Shown here one piece after another: positions 12,502-23,775 of a stretch of 64,000 nt of DNA; position 1 is the first letter of the stretch; every line of letters begins with the position of its first letter. Origin of the DNA: Cyprinodon diabolis (Eukaryota; Chordata; Actinopteri; Cyprinodontiformes; Cyprinodontidae); the NCBI GenBank assembly GCA_030533445.1, contig CM060062.1, positions 21,954,329-22,018,328 of the forward strand, given 5' to 3'. The notes beneath the pieces are model-generated. The model did no database searches and had not been told where the DNA came from. It saw only the letters and a program-made list of their open reading frames with translations. A program made the position numbers and the translations under genes.

Positions 12502-15121
12502 GATCCAGTGACAAAAAAAATCTTAATTTAAATGCAACGAGAAAAGACTCTGGGCCCAAACACCCAACAAATGTAGAAAAACCATTTGCAAGTAAGATTA
12601 AAAACAAGAAAAAAAAACACAAAAATGTTTACATACTCTAATACTACTGAGGCTATGTGGTTTCCTATGTTGTCAAAGACAGCTGAACCAAACGCAATCA
12701 GTTTACTGTGGAACTTCTGCTGCACAGCGACAAGTTCATGGAAATGAGGAGTAAACACAAAAAACAAGAACTTACACATTTCTTTGGGGGACCAACTGCC
12801 ACAGAACCACAGCTCCATGTCTGGAGCACTGCAAGTATCCTGCCAACACCAAGTGTGGATTAACCCTGCTACAAAGCTCTGGCACTGTGGGTCTGAATCA
12901 CACAGATCCCAACAGAACTGTGTTAGCAGTCTAAAGGAGGGTCTGTAACTCCTGAGTTTGCCATCTTTATCAAGAAGAAAAGCAGAATCACCCCGAGGAA
13001 GTTTAGCTTTTTTGACCGATGCACTAGAACGGGCGGGGGTTAGACAAACAGTTTTATTTTTATTTTTTTTTAGCAAATGTGCATCTTTACATTATTTGAG
13101 CAGCAAAAAAAAAATACCAATAAGATAACATTTAGCTCATATCACTCATCTTTTCATCCTCTCTTTGTAATACTGACGGTGTATAAGACGTTTTATAACA
13201 TGGGTTCTCATGCTGAAATGGGTACGGGTCACTAGTCGGTGTTTTGAAAACTCGCTCAGATGGAGTTCCAGATATAAAATAGTTTTTGTGCTTGTTAAAT
13301 GCATAGAAATGACTTGCATGAAGGCATGTTTTGATCAGGAATCATGCATGAGTAATCATAGTCCACAAGACACTAATTGTCAGTCCACCACAGTGGCTGG
13401 ATTACACACTTGAGGCTGTCAGTTGAGAAAATTAGAAGATTGGTAAAAGGAAAATGGAGAAAATCATGGCATTTGTATTCCACAACCTTTTAACAAACAG
13501 CAGATTTTTTTCCTGTAATGGAGTGAACATGGAAATAATTCACAAAGGCGCTTGGAGACACAATCTTGACCAGAGTTTCTGAATGTTGATAGCTCAGAAA
13601 GCTTGTGGAGCAGGCAGAATATCCTCATGTTGAGGCTGCACAGCACTTGAAAGTACATTTATGCAGATCTTATCAAATCTGAGGATTAATGTTGAACTTA
13701 CTGTCATTTAAACTGTCTCTTTCTTCACATACCTCTGGTCCATGATACAACGATGAGACCAGGTGATGTTTCACGCCAAGGAATTGAAAATCCAGTGTGC
13801 TCAACTATCAGTTGCAGAGGGATCCAATATAGGAATAAACTTTCAGTTTGGCTGATGTTTTTCATTTTTGGGAAGAACTAAAAACTGTGTTGAGGCAAAG
13901 GCATTAGGTAGTTCTACTGAGCAGCTTCCCCTAAAGATAATCCTTCTCTTTTTTTACTGTGAGTTCAGCGTAAGATTGTTTTTGCAATGCGAGTTTCAGG
14001 TAGGGCTTTTTAGAAATTTATGTTGTTAGCTTTAGAAAAAAATAAAACAAAGCCTTTAAGTCTTTCACTGATATTTGAGTGATGCAATCTTTCCCAAAAG
14101 AAAGGCTTATGATCGGTGAAAGTGACATCTGATACAGCAGAGGTAGCAGAAATTTATTGCAGGGAAATATATTGTTGTGCTTAGAGTAAATGGAAAGGTG
14201 TGGACTGGAAGGGACTATGGGATTTCAGATAGGACCAGCTGATAATACCAGTGTTAATGTGGACCAATACGTACATCGAGGCCCTCCCTTCAGTGGTTTT
14301 GACTGACTGCCGCGAGAAGAAGAGATAAACGGGACAGCAGGAGGTGGTAAAGGAGCATTGGTCTGAGCTGGGAGTGCTGAAGGTCCCATGTTTGTCAGTG
14401 TATCATTGTGATTCTGTGGGACCTTGTTGAACACTGTGTGGTCTTGCACCATCTCTCCGCAAACCGGCAGACTTCCAAAAGCTTATCCCCTGCCTAAAAC
14501 CAGAGACAGAGGTAGAGGACAGGTAGATTATGAACAGACCTCACGTCAAAGCAGCTTTGTCGTCTAAATAAGCTTTATGGGTGTTTTTCACAATAAATTT
14601 CAAATGGAGGCTTTGCCAACTGCCTCCATAGTTGTCCTGCCACTTATTTCCTACACAGCAGAGATGGTCCTATTTCTTAGTGGATTATCGGAAACACAGT
14701 CAAACTGGCATCCAGAGTCACACCATTGCTGCCATTCGGTGTGTTTAACACTGCCTGTACCAACCTACCCCCAACGCCTATAACAGCAAATGAGGTCTGT
14801 TTACAATACGAGGTCTCTGAACCAGTTTTGCGGCTGCACACTGAAACCAAATACATTCCCGATGAAAAACCACAGGAGAAGCGAATAAGGTCATTCAAAC
14901 TTCCCCATGTTCATCTTGGATGTAATATTTTAGAGTTATATACATTCACGTTTAAAAAAAAAAATAAAAAAGCAAAAAAAAAAGATAAATAAACACATAT
15001 ATGTACAGTGCAGGCTATGATGTAAATGGCACAATCGCTGAAAAAGAACGAACTTTTTGAGAGAAGCTATAAATATTGTATTATAATGTTTTATTTTAAT
15101 GGCATGCTTCTTTGTGTTTTT

Positions 15122-15129
15122 TGTAAATA
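15122..15129 (+). promoter_or_regulatory. Pumilio response element in scn8a 3' UTR
   Basis: TGTAAATA matches the PUM-binding consensus TGTANATA. Pumilio-2 is reported to repress Nav1.6 mRNA in mammalian neurons, so the site is plausible. Four more consensus matches (TGTATATA at 15333, 15387, 15423 and 15461) arise in the adjoining microsatellite. Confidence 0.45.
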
Positions 15130-15300
15130 CAGAATTTTAAAAATGTTACCGCTAATAATCAAAAAGTGAATAATAACAATAATATAGAATGGCTTCCAGC
15201 TATGCCCTCTGTCACATTTGTTACTTTTGGATTTTTTGAGACACTTTTCACTTTGTTGACGGAAAATGAATGAAATATATAGATATTATATAATACAATA

Positions 15301-15482
<182 letters not shown>

Positions 15483-16552
15483 GGAGGACACTGTCACATT
15501 TTATTTATGTGCAACATGTTCACATGGATGTCTAAAAGAAAAAATATTAAAAACTGGTTGTTTCCAGCACTGTTTTCAATGTTGGGAGAAATGGCGAATT
15601 GTGCAATGTTACTGGATGTAGCCTGATCATGACTTAAAAGGGATATTGTTACCAGCACATTTCTCACATAACTGTTGTATCTATCACATTCAGAGTACAC
15701 ATGGCACTCCTACAGACACACTCCAAGGAAACTCTACACTGCCCACCAGATTTACAGGTGATCTTTTTTCCCAGAAGGATGTCAGCAAGTGTGACTGAGT
15801 GCTTTTTACAAACTATGATACTGCCACCATCTAAATACACACACAAACAGGAGTGCCATTGCCGCTCAACACACCTGAACCATTTTCTCATCATCACTTT
15901 TCTTTTGTTAAACAGTCGGTTTTTCGTGTTCCACTCTATGGCATGTGCCTTTTTTCTGCTTTTTCTGCTAATTTGGATATCAATGCCACTCTGAAGCAAA
16001 ATAAAGACAAACATGTAATCCAAATTGAGTGGGTTGGGAATTTGTGATGAACATTGATTAGGATTTGTGGTCAGGTGTTCAAGCGGAGTATCTTCCAGAA
16101 AGCCCAGCTCCATCTTACTATTTACCAGTGTGTGATGTTGACATAATAATAACAACAGCTAACTCAAAGAATACAAATAATAAAACAAAAAAAAAAATCT
16201 AACAAAAAATGTCCTGTTCCTAGTGCTGTGTGTCACTCTCACTTGGCTTGTGAAAAAGCAGCTTGCCTTCTGTATTTTGATTTGTTTGGTTTCTTTCGTG
16301 TTTTATGTTTCCATCTGAAATTTATTTTTGTATCAATATCTTTTTTAGCATGGTTTATTATGAGCTTTATTTCCTCCCTTTTTGCTGAAAAAAGTTATTT
16401 AAAAAGAAGTGCTTTTCAAACTGTTATCATTTGACACCTGGACAAAAGATGATCTGCAGTACAATACGCTGGTGTGTTGCACAACCACTTGGACTCTTGA
16501 TTTAGAATATATGAAAAATTGTCTTCATTTGAGCACGAACCTTTTTATTACT

Positions 16553-16558
16553 AATAAA
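16553..16558 (+). terminator. Probable distal poly(A) signal of scn8a
   Basis: AATAAA is followed about 20-35 bases later by a GT/T-rich stretch (tgtgtggctttttt). This is the last strong hexamer with a downstream element before repeat-derived sequence begins at about 16.9 kb. Confidence 0.55.
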
Positions 16559-16919
16559 GCAGCCTTCCAGTTACAACCTGTGTGGCTTTTTTGCCAAGTT
16601 GAATGTTTATAACTTTGTGGAAGAAAAACAGGAAGGGTTTGTTGTGACAACAAACACAGCATCTCACAAATGTTCTCATGGCCCATTGAGGCTTTAGACA
16701 TTTTGTACGTAAGACTGGATAAAAAGCATCTTATAACTAGTTTGGGCTTTTACTGGGCAATTCTAACCAAGGACTCTGTGCTGGTCAAATTTTTTCCTTG
16801 TATCTTTTTTATGTGTAGGGTTTCTTCTGGAAAACAACCTGACTACCTACTCTCATGTGTCTTGCGTCTAGAACAAGTTTTTCTTGTAGGCTGGTTCTTT
16901 CATCTACTCTGAACAGCTT

Positions 16920-17700
16920 CCCAGTCACAAAAAAAGCTTGCCATATAACTGTACTTCCACGTCCATGTTTCACCACTGGGATGTTGTAATTTATTTACAA
17001 CTTCATTTTGTTGTCATTTGACCAGACCACCATGGTTTGGCCAACTCAACATGTCTCCACATTTCTGGATCCTTTATATGGTTTATGGGAAACTACAAAC
17101 CGCAAATCTTCTGGTTTTCTTTCATCTGTGCCCTTCCCCTTCACATTCCTTCAGATTTTTGTAATGTAAAGCTAGTATTTTCCTGGTTAACAGTTCCTCC
17201 TTCCAGAGTTGTGAATCTCCTAAATAAACAAGGGCATCTTGGCTTCTTCTTTGGGTAATAGTCACTTTAGGTCATGGCTAAGTTTTCAGTTATGACAAAT
17301 AAGTTTTCCTTTTTTCAGATAATGCATTAATCAGTGCTCTGTGAGATGTTGAAATTGGGGTTAGGGTTATTACCTAACCTTAATAAGCCACTTTTGCTTT
17401 GAAATTCCCTGCATGTTTCTCCCTGGCCTGTCTGCTAAGTTCCTTAGTGCCTGTCATGCAGTTTTCTGTTAAATTTCTGAGCCCTTCCAAAAACAACAAT
17501 AATTCTTACAGAGGTTGAATTAAACACAGGAGGATATTCTAGAGTGTAAATATTTTTACTGGATTTTATTTATGAGTAACAGAGTAAAGTGGTGAGTACA
17601 AAAGTATGTCACACTTCTTAGACTTGTTATTGTAAAAAAAAAACATGCATTTTTTCTTTTCTATTTCACTATTATTGTCTTTTTTTGTTTGTCTATCAGA
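16920..17700 (+). repeat. Degenerate interspersed repeat (DNA-transposon-like relic)
   Basis: Landmarks such as catgtttcaccactgggatg, catttgaccagaccacc, gaggttgaattaaacacagg and actggattttattta match, with decay, a repeat very common in fish genomes. Other pieces of the same family are near 20290-20435, 23385-23460 and 57300-57660. It has no intact ORF. The class is uncertain. Confidence 0.5.
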
Positions 17701-17999
17701 TAGAGTTCTGTTATATTACACTGAATGCCAGGGTTGTATAGCTGATCATATATTAGCCGTTGTGATGCAACTCATTTTGGATTCACTGCAGGGTGGAAGA
17801 ATGCTGATTTCAACAGACCTTCTCACGTTTACATATCGGCCAGACGATGAACTCTGTTACCCTAAAGTAGATGCTACATCTTTGAAATGTAGTCAAATTT
17901 AGCACATATATCTAAGGACATATTCATAAACCTATATTTCTGATTCTGTTTTCTAGAGAAAAAGAGGCTGTTCTTTATTTCTCTGCTCTCTTCTTTTCT

Positions 18000-18800
18000 A
18001 TCTTTGAAACCAAATCATCTCCCATGCTCTGACTCTCTCTCAAGTCACGTGTACTCCTCAACTCATAGCATCCCCTCAATCCCTCCTCCCCTCCCGCTAT
18101 CAGCGTTTTTCAAGCGCTTTGCTATTTTAAAACTCCCACCCGTATATTATCTAAACATGGTGGCGAAAGGAGCGAAACCTGCAGCTTCGCTCGTGATTTA
18201 TCAACCCTGTTTTCCAAAGCGGTTTTGCTGTCACGTTTAACACCGGACAGCCGTGGAAGATTGCAGTCAGTTAGCGAAGAAGAGATGCAGAGAGAGTTCA
18301 GACTCTGAGGAGGGGGGAGGGAGAAGGGAGTTGGTTGAGCACTGCAGTGCAGATAAATTAATGCAGCAGTCGAGCCTGAGTCAGCGGCACACTCCCAGTT
18401 TGCCACTGGGCCTCAATTAGTTTTTACTGGCTGCACTGGTCGTAATTCGCGCCCAAAGAAAGACATGTCGTCCTTTGCTGAAAAAACAGAACAAATGGGG
18501 GCAGTAAATCGCCGACACCGCAGCCAAGAGAAGAGGAGCTGTCCCTGGTGCTGAAGGTTGGGCAGCAGGACTGGCGGCCTGTAGTGTTTTTTTGTTTTTT
18601 GTTTTTTTTTAGGGTGGGGCTATACCGATTCGGGACAGCTTTATGAGGAAAACATAATAAAAACAGAATGCGGAGGGAGGTGGACGGGATTCAACCGAAT
18701 TCATGCAGAGCCACACCTACACACTCCGCTATCCCTCATCCTCTATCATCTTACACCTCACCCTTCCTTCTAAAGCGCCCTGGCACTTAACATGTTGTTT
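18000..18800. promoter_or_regulatory. GC-richer promoter/enhancer-like block
   Basis: This stretch has more CpG and unique sequence than its surroundings. It contains a near-perfect RE1 site (18535-18555), a TGAGTCAGC AP-1/MAF-type motif near 18378, and GC-rich segments around 18160-18190 and 18440-18560. I find no supported coding exon. It may be a conserved enhancer/silencer, or the promoter of an unseen non-coding transcript. Confidence 0.4.
18535..18555 (-). promoter_or_regulatory. RE1/NRSE (REST binding site)
   Basis: The minus strand reads TTCAGCACCAGGGACAGCTCC. Against the RE1 consensus TTCAGCACCNNGGACAGCGCC it differs only at the third base from the 3' end (T for G). REST silences neuronal genes, including SCN-family channels, outside neurons and in neuroendocrine precursors. 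The site lies about 2 kb past the scn8a 3' end and about 3.3 kb past the 3' end of the hormone gene. Which gene it serves is unknown. Confidence 0.75.
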
Positions 18801-20289
18801 CTACGTGGGCAAACATGGGAGAGGCTACGTTTAAGGTTTTAAAGTTTCACTTACATTTTTGTTATTTTATTAAGTTGACTTTTTTTAAATCTATTTAGCT
18901 CACATATCAGGGTTGCTCGTGAAAGTACTTTCACCACTTGGAACTAAATACAAGGGGTGAGAGTACTTTTATGTCGAGATCAGGAGTTAGCAATCTAAAC
19001 AAGGGAACATCCATTCTAGCCCCGGTTTCTCCCAAATACAATGCATCTGCAGATCCTTAACAAACGCAAGAACCTTTGGAAAAACACGCTCATTCAATAA
19101 GTAGGCTACCTATACACTGTTTGTTTTCATACTTAATTTTATATATCAAAAAAGGACTCGGTTCTACATAATTGTTGGTAAAACTCACTGGGAGAGTCTC
19201 TGGGTGGTTTAAAGAGACATATGTTGCACTAGAGCTGAAGGTTAAATAGCCCTGTGACAGAGCAACAGAAAGTAGTACTAAGTTTTCAACAGAAAGCAGA
19301 CTGATGCAGGGGTTTGAAAAGATTTTATCAGCCCTCTTTATTCTGACTCCTTTGTATGAACAGCAATGCAACGAACAGGTCTCAGGGGTTTGATGGAAAT
19401 TATTTACGAATAAACTAAAGAACAAATTTATTCAAAGAACAAATTTTGTCCCAATTATAATTTCCACACTTAATATTTGTCAGTGTAGTTTTATGTTTCA
19501 TTTTTGCCAATTAAAACAAGCTGTTTTCTTTTTTCTTTGCAATAAAGTCCAAAGTATTTTAATCTAGGATTAAAGAAATATTTTAATTTCATTCACATAT
19601 TTTCCGTTGACTGAAGGTAATATTAACTCCGTATAAAGCCCTGAATTATGACTAAGTGAGTTTGTGGGAAGAGCTAAAGATTAGAGAGATCGACATGAGT
19701 CTTTCTAGTCTGATTCTTAGATTTTGAACTCAAATGATAAATTAAACTACAAGGAGAAGCAATAAGAGGCTGGTCAGCAGGGGGGAAAGCAATAATGTCA
19801 AATTTCACACATATTTAAAATAGTATGAATAAGGCATTACAAAAAGATTTGATTACTTGTTTTTTGTCTCATTCTTTATTGGTACTTTTCTCATTTCTCA
19901 TCTGAAACAAACTTTTTTCTTAGATAATGACAATGAAATAATAATGACACATAACAATAATAATATAATTCATTTAATTTGGGGCTTACATGTAAGTTTT
20001 CTCTTTGTTTTTAAGATTTCTTGCTCCAAGTTTATCAAGTCTTGTCTTTTTTGTGCAGTTTTTTTTTTTTTACATGTTGTATGCTTTTTTAAGTAAAAAT
20101 AATGTTTAACTCTGGTGATAAAATTAAAAGCTCTAGACTGCATTTTCTGACCAGCCAATCCCAATGGCAAACATTCTGGAAGGAGCAAGATATGGGGCGG
20201 TTCTGGGAAGAAACCAGAAGCTATAGAGGGCTGTCCAGGTTTATGATCGGGGAAGCAGGACAGCAACCCTAATAATACAAGTGCAACAT
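18801..20289. other. Anonymous intergenic DNA
   Basis: AT-rich sequence between the RE1 block and the next repeat fragment. I see no exon, RNA gene or recognisable repeat in it. Confidence 0.6.
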
Positions 20290-20435
20290 TTATTCTTCCA
20301 ATTCACAATTATGCACAATACTGTATTTGTCTACCACATAAAATATCAGTACTGTTCATTATAGTTTGGGGTTTTAACATCACAATATGTACAAAGTCCA
20401 GTCAATATGGATATTTTTGTGAGGCACAGTACCAA
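20290..20435 (+). repeat. 3' end fragment of the fish repeat seen at 16.9 kb
   Basis: Contains ttcacaattatgcacaatac, ctaccacataaaat and a terminal ttttgtgaggcacagtacc, which match the end of the same common repeat family. It has no coding content. Confidence 0.5.
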
Positions 20436-21737
20436 CAGGCCCTTAACCTTTAGTGATCGATCATACCTGTGGGTATTTTTCAAATTGTTATGTTGTTTCC
20501 TGCTGAATTTATTCTCACAGTCGACAAAGTGAATTGCAAATTAAAGGGGTTTTCCTACTGTCTAATCCCACGTTGAGCCATCACTGAGATCAAATGACTC
20601 CCTGTATGTACTCAGCTAAGCTCTATTCGCTTTGCCTTCCACTCTCCTTCCCTATATTCATTTTCTGCTCCAACAAAAATGACAAAGGAGGAATGACAGA
20701 ACCCAAGGAGTGGTTGTCAGGATCTTCATTGCATGAAGAGGTGCTATTTTTGAACAAAACCACCTGAGTGAGAACTAGGACCACTCCACATGTATTTGTG
20801 ATATATATAGATACAGGCAGCATAACACCTACACATTCGCCATGGAATGCATCCCACTGTTTTTCCTCCACCAAACTAAAATCCACTATCCCCTCCCTTC
20901 ACTCAGTTTTAGCATAATTTATTACATAAGATGAAAATTTGTATGGACAAAGCACAAGATGTGCACCCCTGCACTGCAAAAGAAATTTATTCAGTTTTCT
21001 TTACAATAACATAAAGCTTGTTCTGCTAAACATTTCCCAAATGGACCATTTCTCTGCATGAGAGGCACTATTTTTAAAACAACAGCACCCCCATGTGGGC
21101 AACGTGAGTACCACGAGCAGCAGCTGAAATTCTTTTTGTCAGAAACAAGTATTGCAAACATTTGGGAATCCCTGACAATAATGAACCCATTAGGTTGTAC
21201 AGGACTTCAGTCTAGATTCTCTGGAAAAAGTATAATTAATTTCCATTGTACTTAAATTGTATAATAATAATAATAATAATAAATACATTTGAGAAACTAT
21301 TCCAGTGTTTCCAGTATTGTGGTCCAAATTGATTTATGATCAAACCAGTTACTTCCATTCAGCGTGATTCAGTTTCATTCAGTCCATTTCAGTTCAATAA
21401 TAATAATACCACAGTGTTAGATTTGGTTAATCATAATATAAAAAAATCATAATATAAAATGCTATATATGCTGACCCCAATTTCGCGTTATCTTAAAATC
21501 ATGTTCAATCACCCAATAAATAAGTTACATTTCAGGGTATAAATCAACTTTTCCAAAGTGTGAGTTTGTATTAAATTTATATATCTACTGTTACAACACT
21601 CCAGTAAGAGCAATTTATTTTCAAATCATAAAAAATGTATCCTATAGATACATTTTTTAAAAGCTTTGAGACATTATTTCAAAACATATTAATCATTTTA
21701 TTTAAAAGGTCAAACCTAAATGTACAAACACCCAAAT
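20436..21737. other. Anonymous DNA downstream of the hormone gene
   Basis: Intergenic AT-rich sequence with a short AAT microsatellite (about 21258-21283). No exon is supported. Confidence 0.6.
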
Positions 21738-21743
21738 TTTATT
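21738..21743 (-). terminator. Poly(A) signal of the glucagon-family gene
   Basis: On the minus strand this reads AATAAA, about 80 bases past the stop codon of the hormone gene. It is the first hexamer after the stop and gives a short 3' UTR, as expected for a compact peptide-hormone gene. Confidence 0.65.
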
Positions 21744-21822
21744 GGACAATACATTAGCAAATTTGAAATGAACATTAATATTTTGTTAATCTACTTCAGA
21801 GGAGGAGTCTTCTTTTGTCGTC

Positions 21823-22422
21823 TCATGCTTCTGTTGGAATTTGGAGCAGGTTGTCATGACATCTGCAAAACATATAAATACCTGGTCGTTAAAGCTACAT
21901 TTGATGTGGTACTACAAATCATCACATGCTCTCCCTGTTTAATTACAGTGAAATCTTTAAACACAAAGATTATTTATGCTCACCCCGCCTCCTTGATGAT
22001 GGTCAGCCACTCCACAAAATCTTTAGCCTTCATCCTGTCAAGGTTGTTGATGAAGTCGCTGGTGAATGTTCCATCCGAATGCCTTTTTAGGTTTTGGATT
22101 ATGTTTGGACCACTTTCTCTCTTATACAAAATTCGTCTATGAAAAATTTTACATAAAACAAATTTGGCCTTTAAATTTTTTATATATTATTATAATGCAT
22201 AGCTACCGGTAAAAAAACTTTAGGTAAAAAAATTTAACAAATTATGTTTATTATGTGATTTATTTTTTCTTTGTTAGCCAAATATGTTTAACCAAATATA
22301 AAATAACCAAATGAAATGTAAGAGTTGTAAAATTACCCACGTTGTCTTGTTTTATGCATAGGCATCTCCTTCGTTTTTGAACAGAACAAAATTAACAAAA
22401 CACATAAGATCACTATCTTCAT
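21823..22422 (-). CDS. Glucagon-superfamily preprohormone (exendin/GCRP-like), three coding exons
   Basis: Coding exons are 22422-22337, 22136-21984 and 21862-21823, with introns of 200 and 121 bp, GT-AG borders and both junctions in phase 2. They encode 92 residues. The first 20 or so form a signal peptide (MKIVILCVLLILFC). A basic propeptide ends in LKR at 45-47, a dibasic cleavage site. The hormone starts at H48: HSDGTFTSD, then LD, and AKDFVEWL. By eye it shares 16 of 29 positions with human glucagon, including H1, G4, T5, F6, T7, D9, F22, W25 and L26. It ends in a short tail with one cysteine and no second dibasic site. One hormone per precursor and H1 argue against proglucagon and against fish GIP, which starts with Y. 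The best fit is the exendin/glucagon-related peptide branch, a secreted ligand of a class B receptor. The identity of the branch is inferred. Confidence 0.85.
21984..22136 (-). CDS. Exon encoding the mature hormone
   Basis: A 153-bp exon with acceptor tttttcatag and donor gtgagc. It carries the end of the propeptide (with NLKR before the cut) and hormone residues 1-32. Having one whole glucagon-like unit in one exon is the normal arrangement in the GCG/GIP family. The long plus-strand ORF over 21720-22142 is only its antisense shadow. Confidence 0.88.
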
Positions 22423-22520
22423 CCTCAGATCACCTTGTAGAAAGACAAGCACAAAGAAATACAAAAACAGTTCATCCTTTTTTTCCATCGTTTAGCTCAC
22501 ATCTGAATACTTTCTCATAC

Positions 22521-22640
22521 CTGTGGGACACGTAGCTTGTCTTCAATGAAATGTCGCTCTTGATTGTGTTGCACACATGCAGAGAATATCAGGAAAAACC
22601 AAGATAAATCCTGCAAAACCTTAGAGGGTGCTCTGTACGG
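22521..22640 (-). other. Probable 5' UTR exon of the hormone gene
   Basis: Non-coding first exon inferred from the TATA box upstream and a clear donor (CCACAG followed by gtatgag, intron starting at 22520). The acceptor of the coding exon (ctacaag before 22433) is 87 bp further on. The 5' end is placed about 30 bases below the TATA box and is approximate. Confidence 0.6.
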
Positions 22641-22665
22641 GAGCTGTACTGCAACAAATTCATCA

Positions 22666-22697
22666 CTTTATAAAGGCATCAGGCGTCACCAGGTGAC
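22666..22697 (-). promoter_or_regulatory. Core promoter of the hormone gene: TATA box and palindrome
   Basis: The minus strand has cctttataaag (TATA, 22675-22666). About 10 bases upstream lies a perfect palindrome GTCACC-A-GGTGAC (22685-22697), which overlaps a CAGGTG-like E-box and is joined to a TGACG half CRE. E-box and CRE-type sites are common in pancreatic and gut hormone promoters. Factor identity is inferred. Confidence 0.6.
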
Positions 22698-22699
22698 AC

Positions 22700-23384
22700 A
22701 TAGGTCCCACTCCACAGCTGATGACCCTCTCTCATTACAGTCCTTTGGATTGCAGCTGATCTGAACTACAGCAATATCCAAGCTCTTCAAAAGTCACAGG
22801 TTATAACCCCCTACCTCTTAGTCAGACAGTAGCAGGTGTAAAGAAACGTTGTTATGGTGTTTTGCGCCAAGAGCACGACCCCTAAACTGTATAACTCACT
22901 TCTTTAATTTTAAAAACAAAAAAACTGGCCATGTTATAAAACTGTTTAAAAGTAGCATTCCTCTGTCTTGTTTTCCATAAAACAAATTTTGGATTAACTC
23001 CTACATAAAAAAAGTTGACTTTGAAGTTAGAGGAAACCTATAGATATGAATGTTTTAAAGAATCCTAAAGAGTCTTGTGTATTTGGGTTTAATATCCTTT
23101 ATAGAAAAACAGAACTAGAACAGAATTTGCTTGTGTCGTTTATTCAGTCTTATAAAAAGAAATAATACAGCTATTCTGTGAGAAACTATGAGACTTTTTG
23201 GAGAAAAATCTGTGAAAAAAACAAAACTAGAAATCACATTTTCAAGCAAAGGGACACACAAGACATGTTAGTGTCTTAATGAATAAAGTAAGGAACAAAA
23301 TAAACAAATGGAAGAATATGTTGAAGGAGGGAGATGAACATGCAAACATGCAAAATACTTTGTGTGTCAGAGAGCTTAAATTGA
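22700..23384. other. Anonymous upstream DNA
   Basis: AT-rich sequence upstream of the hormone promoter. I see no further exon or known repeat. Confidence 0.5.
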
Positions 23385-23460
23385 AATTGAACCCTGAAAA
23401 TACCAATCCCACAGTGAAACAAGTTGGTGGCAGCATCGTGCTGAGGTAAGCATATTTACT
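23385..23460 (+). repeat. Short relic of a fish interspersed repeat
   Basis: Contains cagtgaaacaagttggtggc and agcatcgtgctgaggtaag, a recognisable decayed segment of the repeat family also seen at 16.9, 20.3 and 57.3 kb. Confidence 0.5.
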
Positions 23461-23629
23461 CAAGGGGATCAGAAAGCTTTTTTTAGTTTATATATATATT
23501 TGAAAAAAATCACTGAATGGATCAGGACCTCAATACTAAACAAACTATTGTACATGACGAATACATAACAATGCATAACAAACTTTGACAACATTCAGGT
23601 GTTCTAGTTCAGCCCTACTCTGTACATCC

Positions 23630-23775
23630 AGAACTTGAACCAAACATGGAAAAGCAGCATTTAGTTCCTATGCTCTACTTATCCGGAACAAACTTCTGGA
23701 AGACTGTAAAAGTACTGAAAGTCTGAGTTCTTTTCTTAAGTCGAAGTTAAAAACCCATTTTATTTTGAACTGCCT
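23630..23775 (+). repeat. LINE 3' coding relic (reverse transcriptase C-terminus)
   Basis: Conceptual reading gives fragments like HGKAAFSSYALLIRNKLLEDC and SFLKSKLKTHFI. These resemble the C-terminal end of fish LINE ORF2 proteins with their A-P-x-x-W-N-x-L-P and S-F-K-x-x-L-K-T signature. It is short and broken. The clade is not assigned. Confidence 0.5.

Noticed and set aside
12528..13076. 182-codon minus-strand ORF downstream of scn8a
   Set aside because: It lies antisense to the scn8a 3' UTR and has low-complexity ends (K/N runs, phenylalanine runs), no domain and no splice or promoter context. Chance reading.
21720..22142. 140-codon plus-strand ORF
   Set aside because: It is the antisense shadow of the hormone exons, which on the minus strand have splice sites, a signal peptide and a recognised peptide.
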